Below, in pieces: positions 1 to 8,106 of a DNA stretch of 64,000 bases. The stretch is from NCBI GenBank assembly GCA_017302795.1, contig JAFLCB010000002.1, positions 62,001 through 126,000 on the forward strand. Direction: 5' to 3'. The DNA comes from Deltaproteobacteria bacterium (GTDB lineage Bacteria; Bdellovibrionota; Bdellovibrionia; Bdellovibrionales; JAMPXM01). The notes beneath the pieces are model-generated. The model ran no database searches, was not told the DNA's origin, and was given only the letters and a program-made list of their open reading frames with translations. Position numbers and translations under genes: made by a program. The stretch's first letter is position 1. The number at the start of each line of letters is the position of its first letter.

Positions 1-2
1 CA

Positions 3-326
3 ATGGTGGATGAAGAAACGGTCATCGAAGGCGGTCTTGATCGCGACGTCATCGCTGACGTCATTCGCCGAAACTTAGGTCAAATTCGCTACTGTTACGA
101 GCGACAGTTGAGTTCGAATCCTGATCTCTATGGGAAACTTCTAGTGCGTTTCACCATCGACGCTGGTGGAGGTGTGATGGACTCTAAAATCGACACCTCG
201 ACCCTGAAGAGTAGTTTGGTGGAAGGTTGCGTACTGAGAAGAATGGCTGGCTGGAAATTTCCACTGCCAAAGGGTGGTACCCAAGTTCGCGTCAGCTACC
301 CATTTCTATTTAAGGCATTGGATTAG
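3..326 (+). CDS. AgmX/PglI C-terminal domain protein (5' partial)
   Basis: C-terminal part of an envelope protein of the AgmX/PglI type, a TonB-C-like module common in deltaproteobacteria and Bdellovibrio relatives. What is visible is the family signature: an IRYCYERQL segment near residue 28, then GKLLVRFTID, a second conserved Cys in EGCV, and a closing WKFPLPKGG...VSYPF strand. The frame is open to the left edge, so the Met at base 3 is probably internal and the real start lies outside the window. The family is found with gliding or adhesion machinery and TonB-like energy coupling; the exact role here cannot be told from this fragment. Confidence 0.72.
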   Translation: MVDEETVIEGGLDRDVIADVIRRNLGQIRYCYERQLSSNPDLYGKLLVRFTIDAGGGVMDSKIDTSTLKSSLVEGCVLRRMAGWKFPLPKGGTQVRVSYPFLFKALD

Positions 327-382
327 CTAACTCACATCGCGCTCTTGACTCTTTCTGGACGAGGCGGCAGGAATGTCGCTTC

Positions 383-1831
383 ATGTCGTTTAAAGCGCGT
401 CTCGATTATTCTCTTTTGCCTGAAGGATTTTCCGATCCGGTTTCTCCTGCTGAATTTCCGTTGCGCGAGCTTCGCTTTTGGAATGACGTTTGGGCGAAAA
501 GAATTGGGCTCGGGGATTTGTCGATCGCTGAGCAAGAAATGTATTTTGCTAAGTTCAAAGCACTTCCTGGTTGTCAGCCGAAACCGCTAGCGATGCGGTA
601 CCATGGGCATCAATTTCGGCATTATAATCCGCAATTGGGTGATGGCCGAGGGTTTCTGTACGCGCAATTAGAGGACCCTGTCGATCAGCGACTATTAGAT
701 TTTGGAACAAAGGGTAGCGGGAAAACTCCCTACTCGCGCGGGGGGGACGGCTGTTTGACCCTCAAGGGTGCGGTTCGCGAAGCGCTAGCGACGGAAATGC
801 TCGAGGCGTTAGGTGTTGCGACGTCAAAGACTTTCTGCTTTTTCGAAACTGGCGAAGCACTTCATCGTGGAGATGAACCTTCGCCCACGCGATCAGCCGT
901 GCTTACTCGGCTGTCGCATGGGCACATCCGGTACGGAACCTTTCAGCGGTTTGCGGCAATGGGTGAGGTTGAAAATCTAAGGAGGCTACTTCAGTACTCT
1001 ACGAAAGTTTACTTTCCGGCGATCAACGCGCAGGAAGACCACGAGTTAGTTTTGCGCTTTTTCGAAGAAGTCACAATCAAAGCTGCGGAACTTGCGGCCA
1101 GTTGGATGATGGCTGGATTTGTTCACGGGGTCTTAAACACCGATAACATGAATATCACGGGCGAGAGTTTTGATTATGGTCCGTGGAGATTTCTACCGTT
1201 CTACGATGCCAGTTTTACGGCTGCGTACTTTGATCATGAGGGTCTCTACTGCTACGGTCGGCAAGCCGAAGCTGTTTACTGGAATCTCGATCAACTGGCG
1301 CGGGCGTTGTTCGCATTGGCACCTGAGAGTCAAGAATCTCGTTGGCAGAGCGATCTCGTCAGAGTTCTTGAAATATATCCGGCAGTGTATCGCCGAAACT
1401 TGAACACGAAATATTTTGATCGCCTTGGGCTGAACCCTTCTGGTTCTGAATTCGCACAAGAAGAGTTGCTGACTTTAGGTACCGAGTGCTTGAAGGAGTC
1501 AAAGGTGCCTTTTGAAAGTTTCTTTTTCGATTTCTATACGGGGAGATTGAGAAACACCGAGGCCGCCGCGAAATACAGTGGCCCCGAGTCACTTAAATTC
1601 ATACGGGCACTCAAAAACGGAACTTGGACTGCGAATGAAGCGGCGAAAAATCGAATAGCTGCGACCGGAAAAGGTAATGAGTACTTTGATCGACAGGTGC
1701 CAGAGATGATGTTGATCGATGAGGTTGAAACGATTTGGTCAGCCATCGACGAACGTGATGATTGGTCTTTGTTCATAGATAAAATCGCTCGAGTTCGGGA
1801 GCGCGGAAAGATTTATGGATTCGGAATCTGA
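383..1831 (+). CDS. selO: SelO/YdiU-family protein adenylyltransferase (AMPylase)
   Basis: Pseudokinase-fold enzyme that moves AMP from ATP onto Ser/Thr/Tyr of target proteins, known in E. coli to act in oxidative stress. Signatures in order: GHQF (75-78), NPQLGDGRGF (82-91), KGSGKTPYSRGGDG (110-123), and GFVHGVLNTDN (245-255) followed by DYGP at 264-267, supplying the Asp/Asn metal and catalytic residues (D254, N255, D264). At 482 residues it matches E. coli SelO. The extreme C-terminus (GKIYGFGI) has no Cys or Sec, and the internal Cys expected in the FICNHSD region is Ala (FTAAYFD), so the known disulfide switch appears absent. The stop overlaps truC by 17 bp, so the two are probably co-transcribed. 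Confidence 0.93.
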   Translation: MSFKARLDYSLLPEGFSDPVSPAEFPLRELRFWNDVWAKRIGLGDLSIAEQEMYFAKFKALPGCQPKPLAMRYHGHQFRHYNPQLGDGRGFLYAQLEDPVDQRLLDFGTKGSGKTPYSRGGDGCLTLKGAVREALATEMLEALGVATSKTFCFFETGEALHRGDEPSPTRSAVLTRLSHGHIRYGTFQRFAAMGEVENLRRLLQYSTKVYFPAINAQEDHELVLRFFEEVTIKAAELAASWMMAGFVHGVLNTDNMNITGESFDYGPWRFLPFYDASFTAAYFDHEGLYCYGRQAEAVYWNLDQLARALFALAPESQESRWQSDLVRVLEIYPAVYRRNLNTKYFDRLGLNPSGSEFAQEELLTLGTECLKESKVPFESFFFDFYTGRLRNTEAAAKYSGPESLKFIRALKNGTWTANEAAKNRIAATGKGNEYFDRQVPEMMLIDEVETIWSAIDERDDWSLFIDKIARVRERGKIYGFGI

Positions 1832-2582
1832 AGTTCAGCCGTATGTGATTCAAAATCTTCAAGTTCTTTTCCAAAACGAAGAATTCGTCGTTATCAATAA
1901 GCCTCCCGGTATGCACGTGCATCAGCCGGAAATGGCTCGGCGCCGTGTGGCGCGTGAAATAACGGTTCTCTGGACATTGCGCCGACAAATCGAAAAATTT
2001 TTGTATCCGGTTCATCGCTTAGATGTCGCAACTGAAGGCGTCTTGGTAATGGCCTTTCAAAGTGAAACTGCCAAGCAGCTTCAGGCGGAGCTGCAAGCTG
2101 GGCGTGTTCGAAAAGTTTATCACGCGATCTGTCGAGGATGGACGAAAGATGCGGGACGCATCGAAATTCCGCTCGAGCGTGACTCGAACGGCACGTTGGC
2201 GGATGCAGTAACAGAATACCGAACGCTCGAAAAAATCGAATGTCCGTTTCAAATCGGAAAACGATATTCCTCAGCACGATATTCCCTCGTAGAGGCGCGC
2301 CCTTTAACAGGCAGGTGGCATCAAATTCGTCGACACCTTGCTCGCGAAACTCACCCCATAATCGGAGATCGCGAACACGGAGACTCGCATCACAGCAAGT
2401 ATTTTCGCGAACAATTGGGGCTTCGTGGACTTTGGTTGCGGGCTTCGCTACTAGAGTTTGAACACAAGGGTCACAAGTTTTCATTTGAAGCGCCTTTGAC
2501 CGAGAGATGGCTCACCGCGGGTAGACAGTTAAAGTTCTCCGATCAGATAATTCAGGCGATGGGAGGTTTGAGTGGAAAATGA
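1815..2582 (+). CDS. truC: tRNA pseudouridine synthase of the TruC/RluA family
   Basis: Converts a uridine to pseudouridine in RNA; TruC modifies U65 of some tRNAs. The catalytic Asp is D70 in YPVHRLDVATEGVLVMAF, followed by RKVYHAICRGW, then RYSLVEARPLTGRWHQIRRHL and HPIIGDREHGD, the pattern that separates TruC from RluA-D. Length of 255 residues is normal, and there is no S4 domain, as expected for TruC. It overlaps the end of selO by 17 bp and its stop overlaps the GTG start of the ankyrin gene, making a three-gene overlapping unit. RluA-type specificity is the main alternative. Confidence 0.88.
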   Translation: MDSESEVQPYVIQNLQVLFQNEEFVVINKPPGMHVHQPEMARRRVAREITVLWTLRRQIEKFLYPVHRLDVATEGVLVMAFQSETAKQLQAELQAGRVRKVYHAICRGWTKDAGRIEIPLERDSNGTLADAVTEYRTLEKIECPFQIGKRYSSARYSLVEARPLTGRWHQIRRHLARETHPIIGDREHGDSHHSKYFREQLGLRGLWLRASLLEFEHKGHKFSFEAPLTERWLTAGRQLKFSDQIIQAMGGLSGK

Positions 2583-2991
2583 CGAGATCAATCTTTACGA
2601 CTGTGATGGGTATCGTCCCTTGCACCACGCCGTGCTTGCCAACGATCGTCATCGCGCCAAGAGCCTTGTTTTGCAAGGCGCGCTGGTCAATGCACAAACC
2701 GAAAGTGGAGATGGCATCTTAGTGCTCGTTTGTCGCGCGCTTCGAGACGATGAGGCAGTACTTTGGATAGCGCCTCTTTTAAATTGGGGAGCTGAAATTA
2801 TTGATCGCGATCGAAAAAATTGGACGGCGTTGCATCATTGTGCGGCGAGGGGATTGTTGAAAACGGCCCGTTTGTTGATGGATGAGGGAGCTGACCCATT
2901 TTATAAAAACTCAGATGGGAAGCGACCTCTTGACCTCGTCACCGACAACGTTGCTCAATGGTCAGAAATTCTAACTATCGCTCGGCGGTAG
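2572..2991 (+). CDS. Small ankyrin-repeat protein
   Basis: Protein of 139 residues made almost wholly of ankyrin repeats: DGYRPLHHAVLANDRHRAKS near residue 12, a weaker middle repeat, NWTALHHCAARGLLKTARLL near 82, and DGKRPLDL near the end. Ankyrin repeats bind other proteins; no enzymatic domain or signal peptide is present, so a cytoplasmic binding role is likely and the partner is unknown. The GTG start at 2572 is supported by GGGAGG at 2561-2566. Last gene of the selO-truC unit. Its 3' end overlaps the protease gene on the other strand by 17 bp. Confidence 0.8.
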   Translation: MENDEINLYDCDGYRPLHHAVLANDRHRAKSLVLQGALVNAQTESGDGILVLVCRALRDDEAVLWIAPLLNWGAEIIDRDRKNWTALHHCAARGLLKTARLLMDEGADPFYKNSDGKRPLDLVTDNVAQWSEILTIARR

Positions 2992-4954
2992 GCGAGTCCG
3001 GTACCGGTTCAAATTCCTGGACCCAAGTTCTGAATCGCTCCATGCCGGAGAGCAAGTCTCGCTGTTCGGTCTGGGTGGCGGCAATACTTCTTTTTTGCGA
3101 AGCTGCCTGTAGAGGTTGGATCTCGAAAATAATCCAAGTTTCATTTTCAGAAAAGCTAGCGGCCATCATCAAAAGAGCTGATTTCGCTTTATCTGTAGGA
3201 TGGGTCATAACCCAATTGCCGATGCGTCCACTTTGACCAGCGATCTCCGCATGAACAACGGCGCTTTCCAGCGAATTGCCGGTTGTGACGTGGCTTGAAG
3301 CAGCGTTAGCGGATATTTTCATGCCATTTGATTTTGCTATCGCTTGTGCCCATTCAAGAAATCCTCGATTCATTTGCGAAGGAACGGTTCGCACAGTTCG
3401 CGCGATCGTGATCGTCGATGTATCATCTTGATAGACATCGTAGTGATCGGCGTTGGCGACTTGTCGAGGACGCGAGCTTGGATCTGCCCGTTTGAGGCCA
3501 GCTCGCAATTTAAGTCGGTAAGGATCAGCGGCGTCATCAGCGGTCAATCCAGCAGATACGAGAATCAGATCGCTGAGCCCAATTGCGAACGCCAATTTCC
3601 CTGGTTCAGCGGACCATACGTTAATTCCGTAGAAATCTGCACCATGCTCGATCCACTGGCTGACAGAAACTGCACCCGGTTCGGAATCGTTTTCGGTTTC
3701 GAATCGGCAAACAGCGACGGCGTCTTGGAAGAATCCCTTTTTTCGAATCTGAATGTTGGAATTCTCGTCGCTCGCTACAATTTGTCGTTTCTGAATCGGA
3801 TGACACCGCGAGGCTGACGGGCGAGAAAGAAAAGACGTCTCTTGAGCCTTTAGCTTTTCCCACTGGCCCTCGGAATCCAGACGTTCAACGATCGCCAGCG
3901 GACGGGACTCCACCAGCTTTCGACCACGGTAGGTGACAATTGAGCCTTCTAGAGAGCGCGGCCTCTTCTGAATTGTGACAATAAGATCGCCCGCGTTACT
4001 TGAACACGTGGTTGAGCTGACTGTGTCGGATTCATCCGATTTCTCGCAGTTCTGAATGACCTCTGGCACAAGCATTAAAAACGTTTTGCTAGCCAACACG
4101 GCCTTCATCCATTTGAAACCGATTGGGCGGCTCTTTTGTTCTTGAGTGCCGACCGCAACACTTGCAATTGCGGGACGAATTAGTTTTTCGACGACTCGTT
4201 TGGACAAGCGACGTCCGCGATCGAGATAAGCACGCCGTGCGTCCGCGAGTTTGAGGTACGGATGTTTCGACTGGGTTAATTTTCTGATTTCAGGAGTCAA
4301 AATGCCAAAATTTAAGTTTTGTCCATCGCGTTCGAACTGATAAACAACGCCGATTGATTGCCCGGCTTTATTAATGATCGGACCGCCGCTATTCCCTGGA
4401 CTGATGGCCGCGTCGATCTGAACTTCCTTCCAGCCGGCAGGGTGTTCGCGCACTGCACTTACGATTCCTGTAGAAATTGAATAATCAAGTCCGCGCGGAT
4501 GACCAATCGCAACGATCGATTCGCCCGGTGTTACGTCTACGTCAATTGGCGGAAGAAAAGAGTTTGAAGCGTGATCCACTTTAAGCAGGCAAAGATCTAT
4601 CCCGCGCGCATCGCTGCATGCTCCAAGTTTAACATTGCGAAGCACGTTGCCCGACGCCGTTTTAATTTTAATTTCGGATTCCGGATGGACAAGTGCAGGA
4701 CGCACAACGTGAAGGCTTGTGATAATTTCACCTGATTTAGATATGAAATATCCCGAGCCAACGCCGAGAGATGCGCCGTGAAGCGTGATTTCTATGCGCA
4801 CGACGGCACTCTTGTATTTCTTAAATATTCCGTCAGGCGAAAGAGACGCGCGACTTGAGGCGCTTGACTGGTGCGGCGAAGTCATAGCCATTGCCAGGCA
4901 AAATGCGGCAAGCAGATTTAGGTTGTATTTGACGCGAGAAAAACGTTTCGCCAT
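2975..4954 (-). CDS. Secreted trypsin-like (HtrA/S1C-type) serine protease with long C-terminal extension
   Basis: Exported serine endopeptidase. From the ATG at 4954 there is a hydrophobic signal segment (about 10-26), then a trypsin-like domain with a full triad: H82 in TSLHVV, D120 in GIDLCLLKV and S189 in ISPGNSGGP, plus the GHPRGLDYS loop typical of DegP/HtrA. Residues from about 240 to 659 resemble no family I recognise, and I see no PDZ domain, unlike DegP. An upstream in-frame start at 5050 would run into the divergent HAD gene and lacks a signal peptide at its N-terminus, so 4954 is preferred. The gene is convergent with, and overlaps, the ankyrin gene. Confidence 0.85.
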   Translation of the reverse strand: MAKRFSRVKYNLNLLAAFCLAMAMTSPHQSSASSRASLSPDGIFKKYKSAVVRIEITLHGASLGVGSGYFISKSGEIITSLHVVRPALVHPESEIKIKTASGNVLRNVKLGACSDARGIDLCLLKVDHASNSFLPPIDVDVTPGESIVAIGHPRGLDYSISTGIVSAVREHPAGWKEVQIDAAISPGNSGGPIINKAGQSIGVVYQFERDGQNLNFGILTPEIRKLTQSKHPYLKLADARRAYLDRGRRLSKRVVEKLIRPAIASVAVGTQEQKSRPIGFKWMKAVLASKTFLMLVPEVIQNCEKSDESDTVSSTTCSSNAGDLIVTIQKRPRSLEGSIVTYRGRKLVESRPLAIVERLDSEGQWEKLKAQETSFLSRPSASRCHPIQKRQIVASDENSNIQIRKKGFFQDAVAVCRFETENDSEPGAVSVSQWIEHGADFYGINVWSAEPGKLAFAIGLSDLILVSAGLTADDAADPYRLKLRAGLKRADPSSRPRQVANADHYDVYQDDTSTITIARTVRTVPSQMNRGFLEWAQAIAKSNGMKISANAASSHVTTGNSLESAVVHAEIAGQSGRIGNWVMTHPTDKAKSALLMMAASFSENETWIIFEIQPLQAASQKRSIAATQTEQRDLLSGMERFRTWVQEFEPVPDSPTAER

Positions 4955-5021
4955 CTCTTGATGTATCGGAATAAGTCGTGGGACGATTGAACCGGCGGGA
5001 AGTTTTAGACAAAGGTGTTGC

Positions 5022-5657
5022 ATGGGTAGCTCGACTTTGGATTGGGTCATCTTCGACTTAGGCGCGGTGTTGATTGATTGGAACCCTAGGTACCTTTATC
5101 GGCGGCACAGCGAAGATGAGTCCCGCATAGAAATCTTTCTTCGGGAAGTAGCGACCAGCGAGTGGAATTCGCAAATGGACGCGGGGGTACTTTTCCAAAG
5201 TGCCATTGATCAGCGTAGTCAGAAGTATCCCGAATGGAAGTCGTGGCTTCAGGATTGGCGGGACCATTGGCCAACAATGTTGAATGGTCCGATACCTGAG
5301 TCGGTCGAGATCTTCAATGAAGTGATCGCGGCTAAGCGAGCAGGTAAGTTGAAGGCGGTGCTCGCGCTGAGCAACTGGGAAGCCAATACATTTAAAATTG
5401 CCCAAGCGCGGTTTCCTTTCCTTGAGGATTTTGATGGAAAGTTGATTTCTGGCGAAGAGCGCTTGATCAAGCCAGACCCGCGCTTTTTTCAGCTTTTAAT
5501 TGATAGGTATGGCGTTGTGCCCAGCCGTGCGATTTTCATTGATGATCTGACGAAGAATACCTCGGTCGCCGAAGGTATGGGCTTTCATACTCACCACTTT
5601 GAGAATCCTGTAAAACTGCGGCATCATTTAGAAGAACTAAAAGTCATCGGGAATTGA
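5022..5657 (+). CDS. HAD-superfamily hydrolase (YihX-like)
   Basis: Probable cytoplasmic phosphatase of 211 residues. HAD motifs are in place: motif I VIFDLGAVLIDWNP (nucleophile Asp near residue 12), motif II LALSNWE, motif III Lys in LIKPDPRFF and motif IV IFIDDLTKN. The FDLGxVLxD form of motif I, with Gly where DxD phosphatases have the second Asp, is that of the YihX group, whose E. coli member releases phosphate from alpha-D-glucose 1-phosphate. The substrate here is not determined. Its stop overlaps the earliest possible start of the next gene, so it is probably co-transcribed with the permease. Confidence 0.82.
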   Translation: MGSSTLDWVIFDLGAVLIDWNPRYLYRRHSEDESRIEIFLREVATSEWNSQMDAGVLFQSAIDQRSQKYPEWKSWLQDWRDHWPTMLNGPIPESVEIFNEVIAAKRAGKLKAVLALSNWEANTFKIAQARFPFLEDFDGKLISGEERLIKPDPRFFQLLIDRYGVVPSRAIFIDDLTKNTSVAEGMGFHTHHFENPVKLRHHLEELKVIGN

Positions 5658-5662
5658 GGACC

Positions 5663-6727
5663 ATGTCGAATTGGATTTCGAAACCGCTAAGAGAGCGTGT
5701 CAACAGGCATACGGAAGTTGAGAGCTCTTGGATGCTCCGGCTCACCTTGCTGGTGACAGTGGTCGCACTTCTCTGGATAAACCGGGGGTTCATCAAGCCG
5801 GTCGCGATGGCGGCACTGTTTGCGGCGACACTTTATCCCTTTTCATTGAAGCTTGAAAAAAAGATTCCGTCGGCGGCCTGGAGGTCGATGCTTTTGACGA
5901 CAGCATTTGCTCTCGTATTTCTTTTACCAGTGGGAATTGTCGCTTTCCTTGCAGCTGATGCCGGACTGAAGCGGATTAAAGATTTACCGGAAGATTGGTT
6001 TAATCGTCTTGAGGTGAATGCGATTTTTGATCGCATCGATGCCTTCATCACTTTGCCGATCGAGCGGGCCGATTTGGTTCGGGTGGTCGAGCAAGGCGCG
6101 ACGACCATCGGAAAAACGGCGCTCTCCACGCTGCAAAACCTCGTTGCGGATCTGCCGAAGCTAACCGTCGACAATATTGTGGTGATTCTGGCGCTTTATT
6201 TTTTCCTTTTTGAGTCGGCGGCAGTGCTTTCGTGGTTGCGAAGATTTTCACCACTTTCCAAAGCGAAGACCGCGATTTTATTTAAGTCAGTGGGAGATCT
6301 GTCCTCCTCGGTAGTTTTCGCTGCGCTTATGGCCGGGCTTGTTCAGTCCGTGATCTTCGGAATTTTCTTGGTGGCTCTCAGTGTTCCAGGAACACTTCTG
6401 ATAGCGATGACGGCCTTCGTTCTCTCATTTATACCTGTTGTCGGCACGCTTCCAGTTTCGATCTATTTGATTGGTTCGTCGGCAATTCAAGGCAATTGGC
6501 CACACGCCATTGCCTTTTTATTTGCTTCTGTATTAGTTGGACTCAGCGATAACGTAGTTAGGCCTTACGTCATAAGTGGATCGGCGAAGCTGCATCCACT
6601 GATTGGTTTCATTGCAGCCTTCGGTGCCCTCGAGACAATCGGATTTTACGGCCTCTTCCTCGGGCCTGTCGTGGCGGGAGCTGTGTTTACAATTGTCGAG
6701 TTGGTACTCGACAAGCGAACTGCGTAG
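5663..6727 (+). CDS. AI-2E/PerM-family inner membrane permease
   Basis: Polytopic membrane protein of the AI-2E transporter family (Pfam PF01594; relatives TqsA, PerM). After an N-terminal helical pair there is a long extracytoplasmic loop (roughly residues 95-165), then the conserved C-terminal half: FIPVVGTLPVSIYLI, LSDNVVRPYVISGSAKLHPLIGF and ALETIGFYGLFLGPVV. Members export small molecules or exchange ions, and the solute cannot be named from sequence. ATG 5663 has GAGGA unusually close; a TTG at 5654 inside the preceding stop is the alternative start. It sits in a run of plus-strand genes with the HAD hydrolase and sthA. Confidence 0.85.
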   Translation: MSNWISKPLRERVNRHTEVESSWMLRLTLLVTVVALLWINRGFIKPVAMAALFAATLYPFSLKLEKKIPSAAWRSMLLTTAFALVFLLPVGIVAFLAADAGLKRIKDLPEDWFNRLEVNAIFDRIDAFITLPIERADLVRVVEQGATTIGKTALSTLQNLVADLPKLTVDNIVVILALYFFLFESAAVLSWLRRFSPLSKAKTAILFKSVGDLSSSVVFAALMAGLVQSVIFGIFLVALSVPGTLLIAMTAFVLSFIPVVGTLPVSIYLIGSSAIQGNWPHAIAFLFASVLVGLSDNVVRPYVISGSAKLHPLIGFIAAFGALETIGFYGLFLGPVVAGAVFTIVELVLDKRTA

Positions 6728-6738
6728 AATAAGGACGT

Positions 6739-8106
6739 ATGAACCAGAACGAAGAATTTGATTTAATTGTCATTGGTTCGGGTCCGGGCGGACAAAAGGC
6801 TGCCGTTCAAGCTTCTAAGCTTGGAAAAAAAGTTTTAGTTGTCGAAAAGGATCGGCTTGGCGGCGCTTGTCTTCAGCTAGGCACTATTCCGTCGAAGGCG
6901 CTCCGCGAATCGGCTTTGATGGTAAACCCAGGCGAACTTTCGCTCATGGGTGTTATGGAGCGTACGAAGCGAATCATATCGGAAGAGCGCGAAGTCATCG
7001 AGAGCAGTCTCGAGCGAAATGGAGTTACGATAGTCACCGGCATCGGCTCTTTTTTAGATAAAAATACGATTATTGTCGAAAACGAGGGAGCTGTTACCAA
7101 ATTCATCGCTCCGAAGATTCTCATTGCGACTGGTACGAGACCGCGACGACCAACTGAGTTTGATTTTGATGGCTTTACGATTTTTGATAGCGACACTGTT
7201 TTAGAAATGAAGTTTCAGCCGCGAACCATGCTCGTGATTGGTGCCGGAGTCATCGGTGTCGAATATGCGTCGATCTTTGCCCGAACAGGTTGCCGTGTGA
7301 CTCTCTTTGACGGTCGACCAGATTTGTTAAAATCGATCGATCAGGAAGTTGTCGGCGCTTTGATCAAGCAAATGAAAAAGTCCGGAGTCCAATTTCGACT
7401 GGGTTGGAAAATGCACTCGGTAGAAACTGTACCAGGCGAAACCGGGCGTGCATGGCGGGCAGACGCCACTTACTCGAAAGACGATGAAGTCTTGACCGAA
7501 AAGTTCGACGCGGTCCTGGTTTGCCAGGGACGAACGGGCAATTACGAAAAGCTCAATCTTTCAAAAGCAGGTTTGTCGGTCGATGAGCGCGGCTCTTTGC
7601 GGGTGAATCGAAATTACCAAACCGAGGTCCCAAGCGTTTACGCCGTCGGCGATATTATCGGCGCTCCGGCGCTTGCTGCGTCGTCCGCCGAGCAGGGCCG
7701 ATTAGCAGCGTTGCATGCGTTCTCTGGAAAGCAGGCGCATTTTCCAGATACTTTTCCCTACGGAATTTACACCATCCCCGAAATCTCGACGGTTGGTATG
7801 CAGGAAGAGGAGGTTAAGGCCAAGGGCATTCGCTATGTCATTGGTAAGGCCACCTATTCCGAGCTCGCTCGAGGAAAAATGATCGAAGACGAATTTGGTT
7901 TTTTAAAGCTTATTGTACACGCGACAACGAAGCGAATTATCGGCGTACACGTGATCGGCACCGGTGCCACAGAACTCGTCCACATTGGGCAGGTAGCAAT
8001 GGCCTTTGGTGCGACAGTAGAATTCTTTGTCGACAACGTTTTTAACTATCCGACTCTGGCGGAAGCTTACAAAGTGGCGGCCTACAACGCAAAAAACCAA
8101 CTTTAG
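6739..8106 (+). CDS. sthA: Soluble (Si-specific) NAD(P) transhydrogenase
   Basis: FAD flavoprotein that moves reducing equivalents between NADPH and NAD. It has the dihydrolipoamide-dehydrogenase fold: FAD site GSGPGGQKAA near residue 13, NAD(P) site GAGVIGVEYASIFA near 175, second FAD motif YAVGDIIG, and a C-terminal dimerisation domain. In the redox-motif region it reads GGACLQLGTIPSK: the second Cys of the CxxxxC disulfide is Thr, as in SthA, which separates it from dihydrolipoamide dehydrogenase and glutathione reductase. Length of 455 residues is usual. It starts 11 bp after the permease and its end overlaps the end of pepN on the other strand by 4 bp. Confidence 0.9.
   Translation: MNQNEEFDLIVIGSGPGGQKAAVQASKLGKKVLVVEKDRLGGACLQLGTIPSKALRESALMVNPGELSLMGVMERTKRIISEEREVIESSLERNGVTIVTGIGSFLDKNTIIVENEGAVTKFIAPKILIATGTRPRRPTEFDFDGFTIFDSDTVLEMKFQPRTMLVIGAGVIGVEYASIFARTGCRVTLFDGRPDLLKSIDQEVVGALIKQMKKSGVQFRLGWKMHSVETVPGETGRAWRADATYSKDDEVLTEKFDAVLVCQGRTGNYEKLNLSKAGLSVDERGSLRVNRNYQTEVPSVYAVGDIIGAPALAASSAEQGRLAALHAFSGKQAHFPDTFPYGIYTIPEISTVGMQEEEVKAKGIRYVIGKATYSELARGKMIEDEFGFLKLIVHATTKRIIGVHVIGTGATELVHIGQVAMAFGATVEFFVDNVFNYPTLAEAYKVAAYNAKNQL

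Noticed and set aside
1894-2484. 196-residue minus-strand frame over truC
   Set aside because: Shadow of the truC gene, no motif.
5022-5050. Longer start of the serine protease at 5050
   Set aside because: It would overlap the HAD hydrolase gene and displace the signal peptide from the N-terminus.
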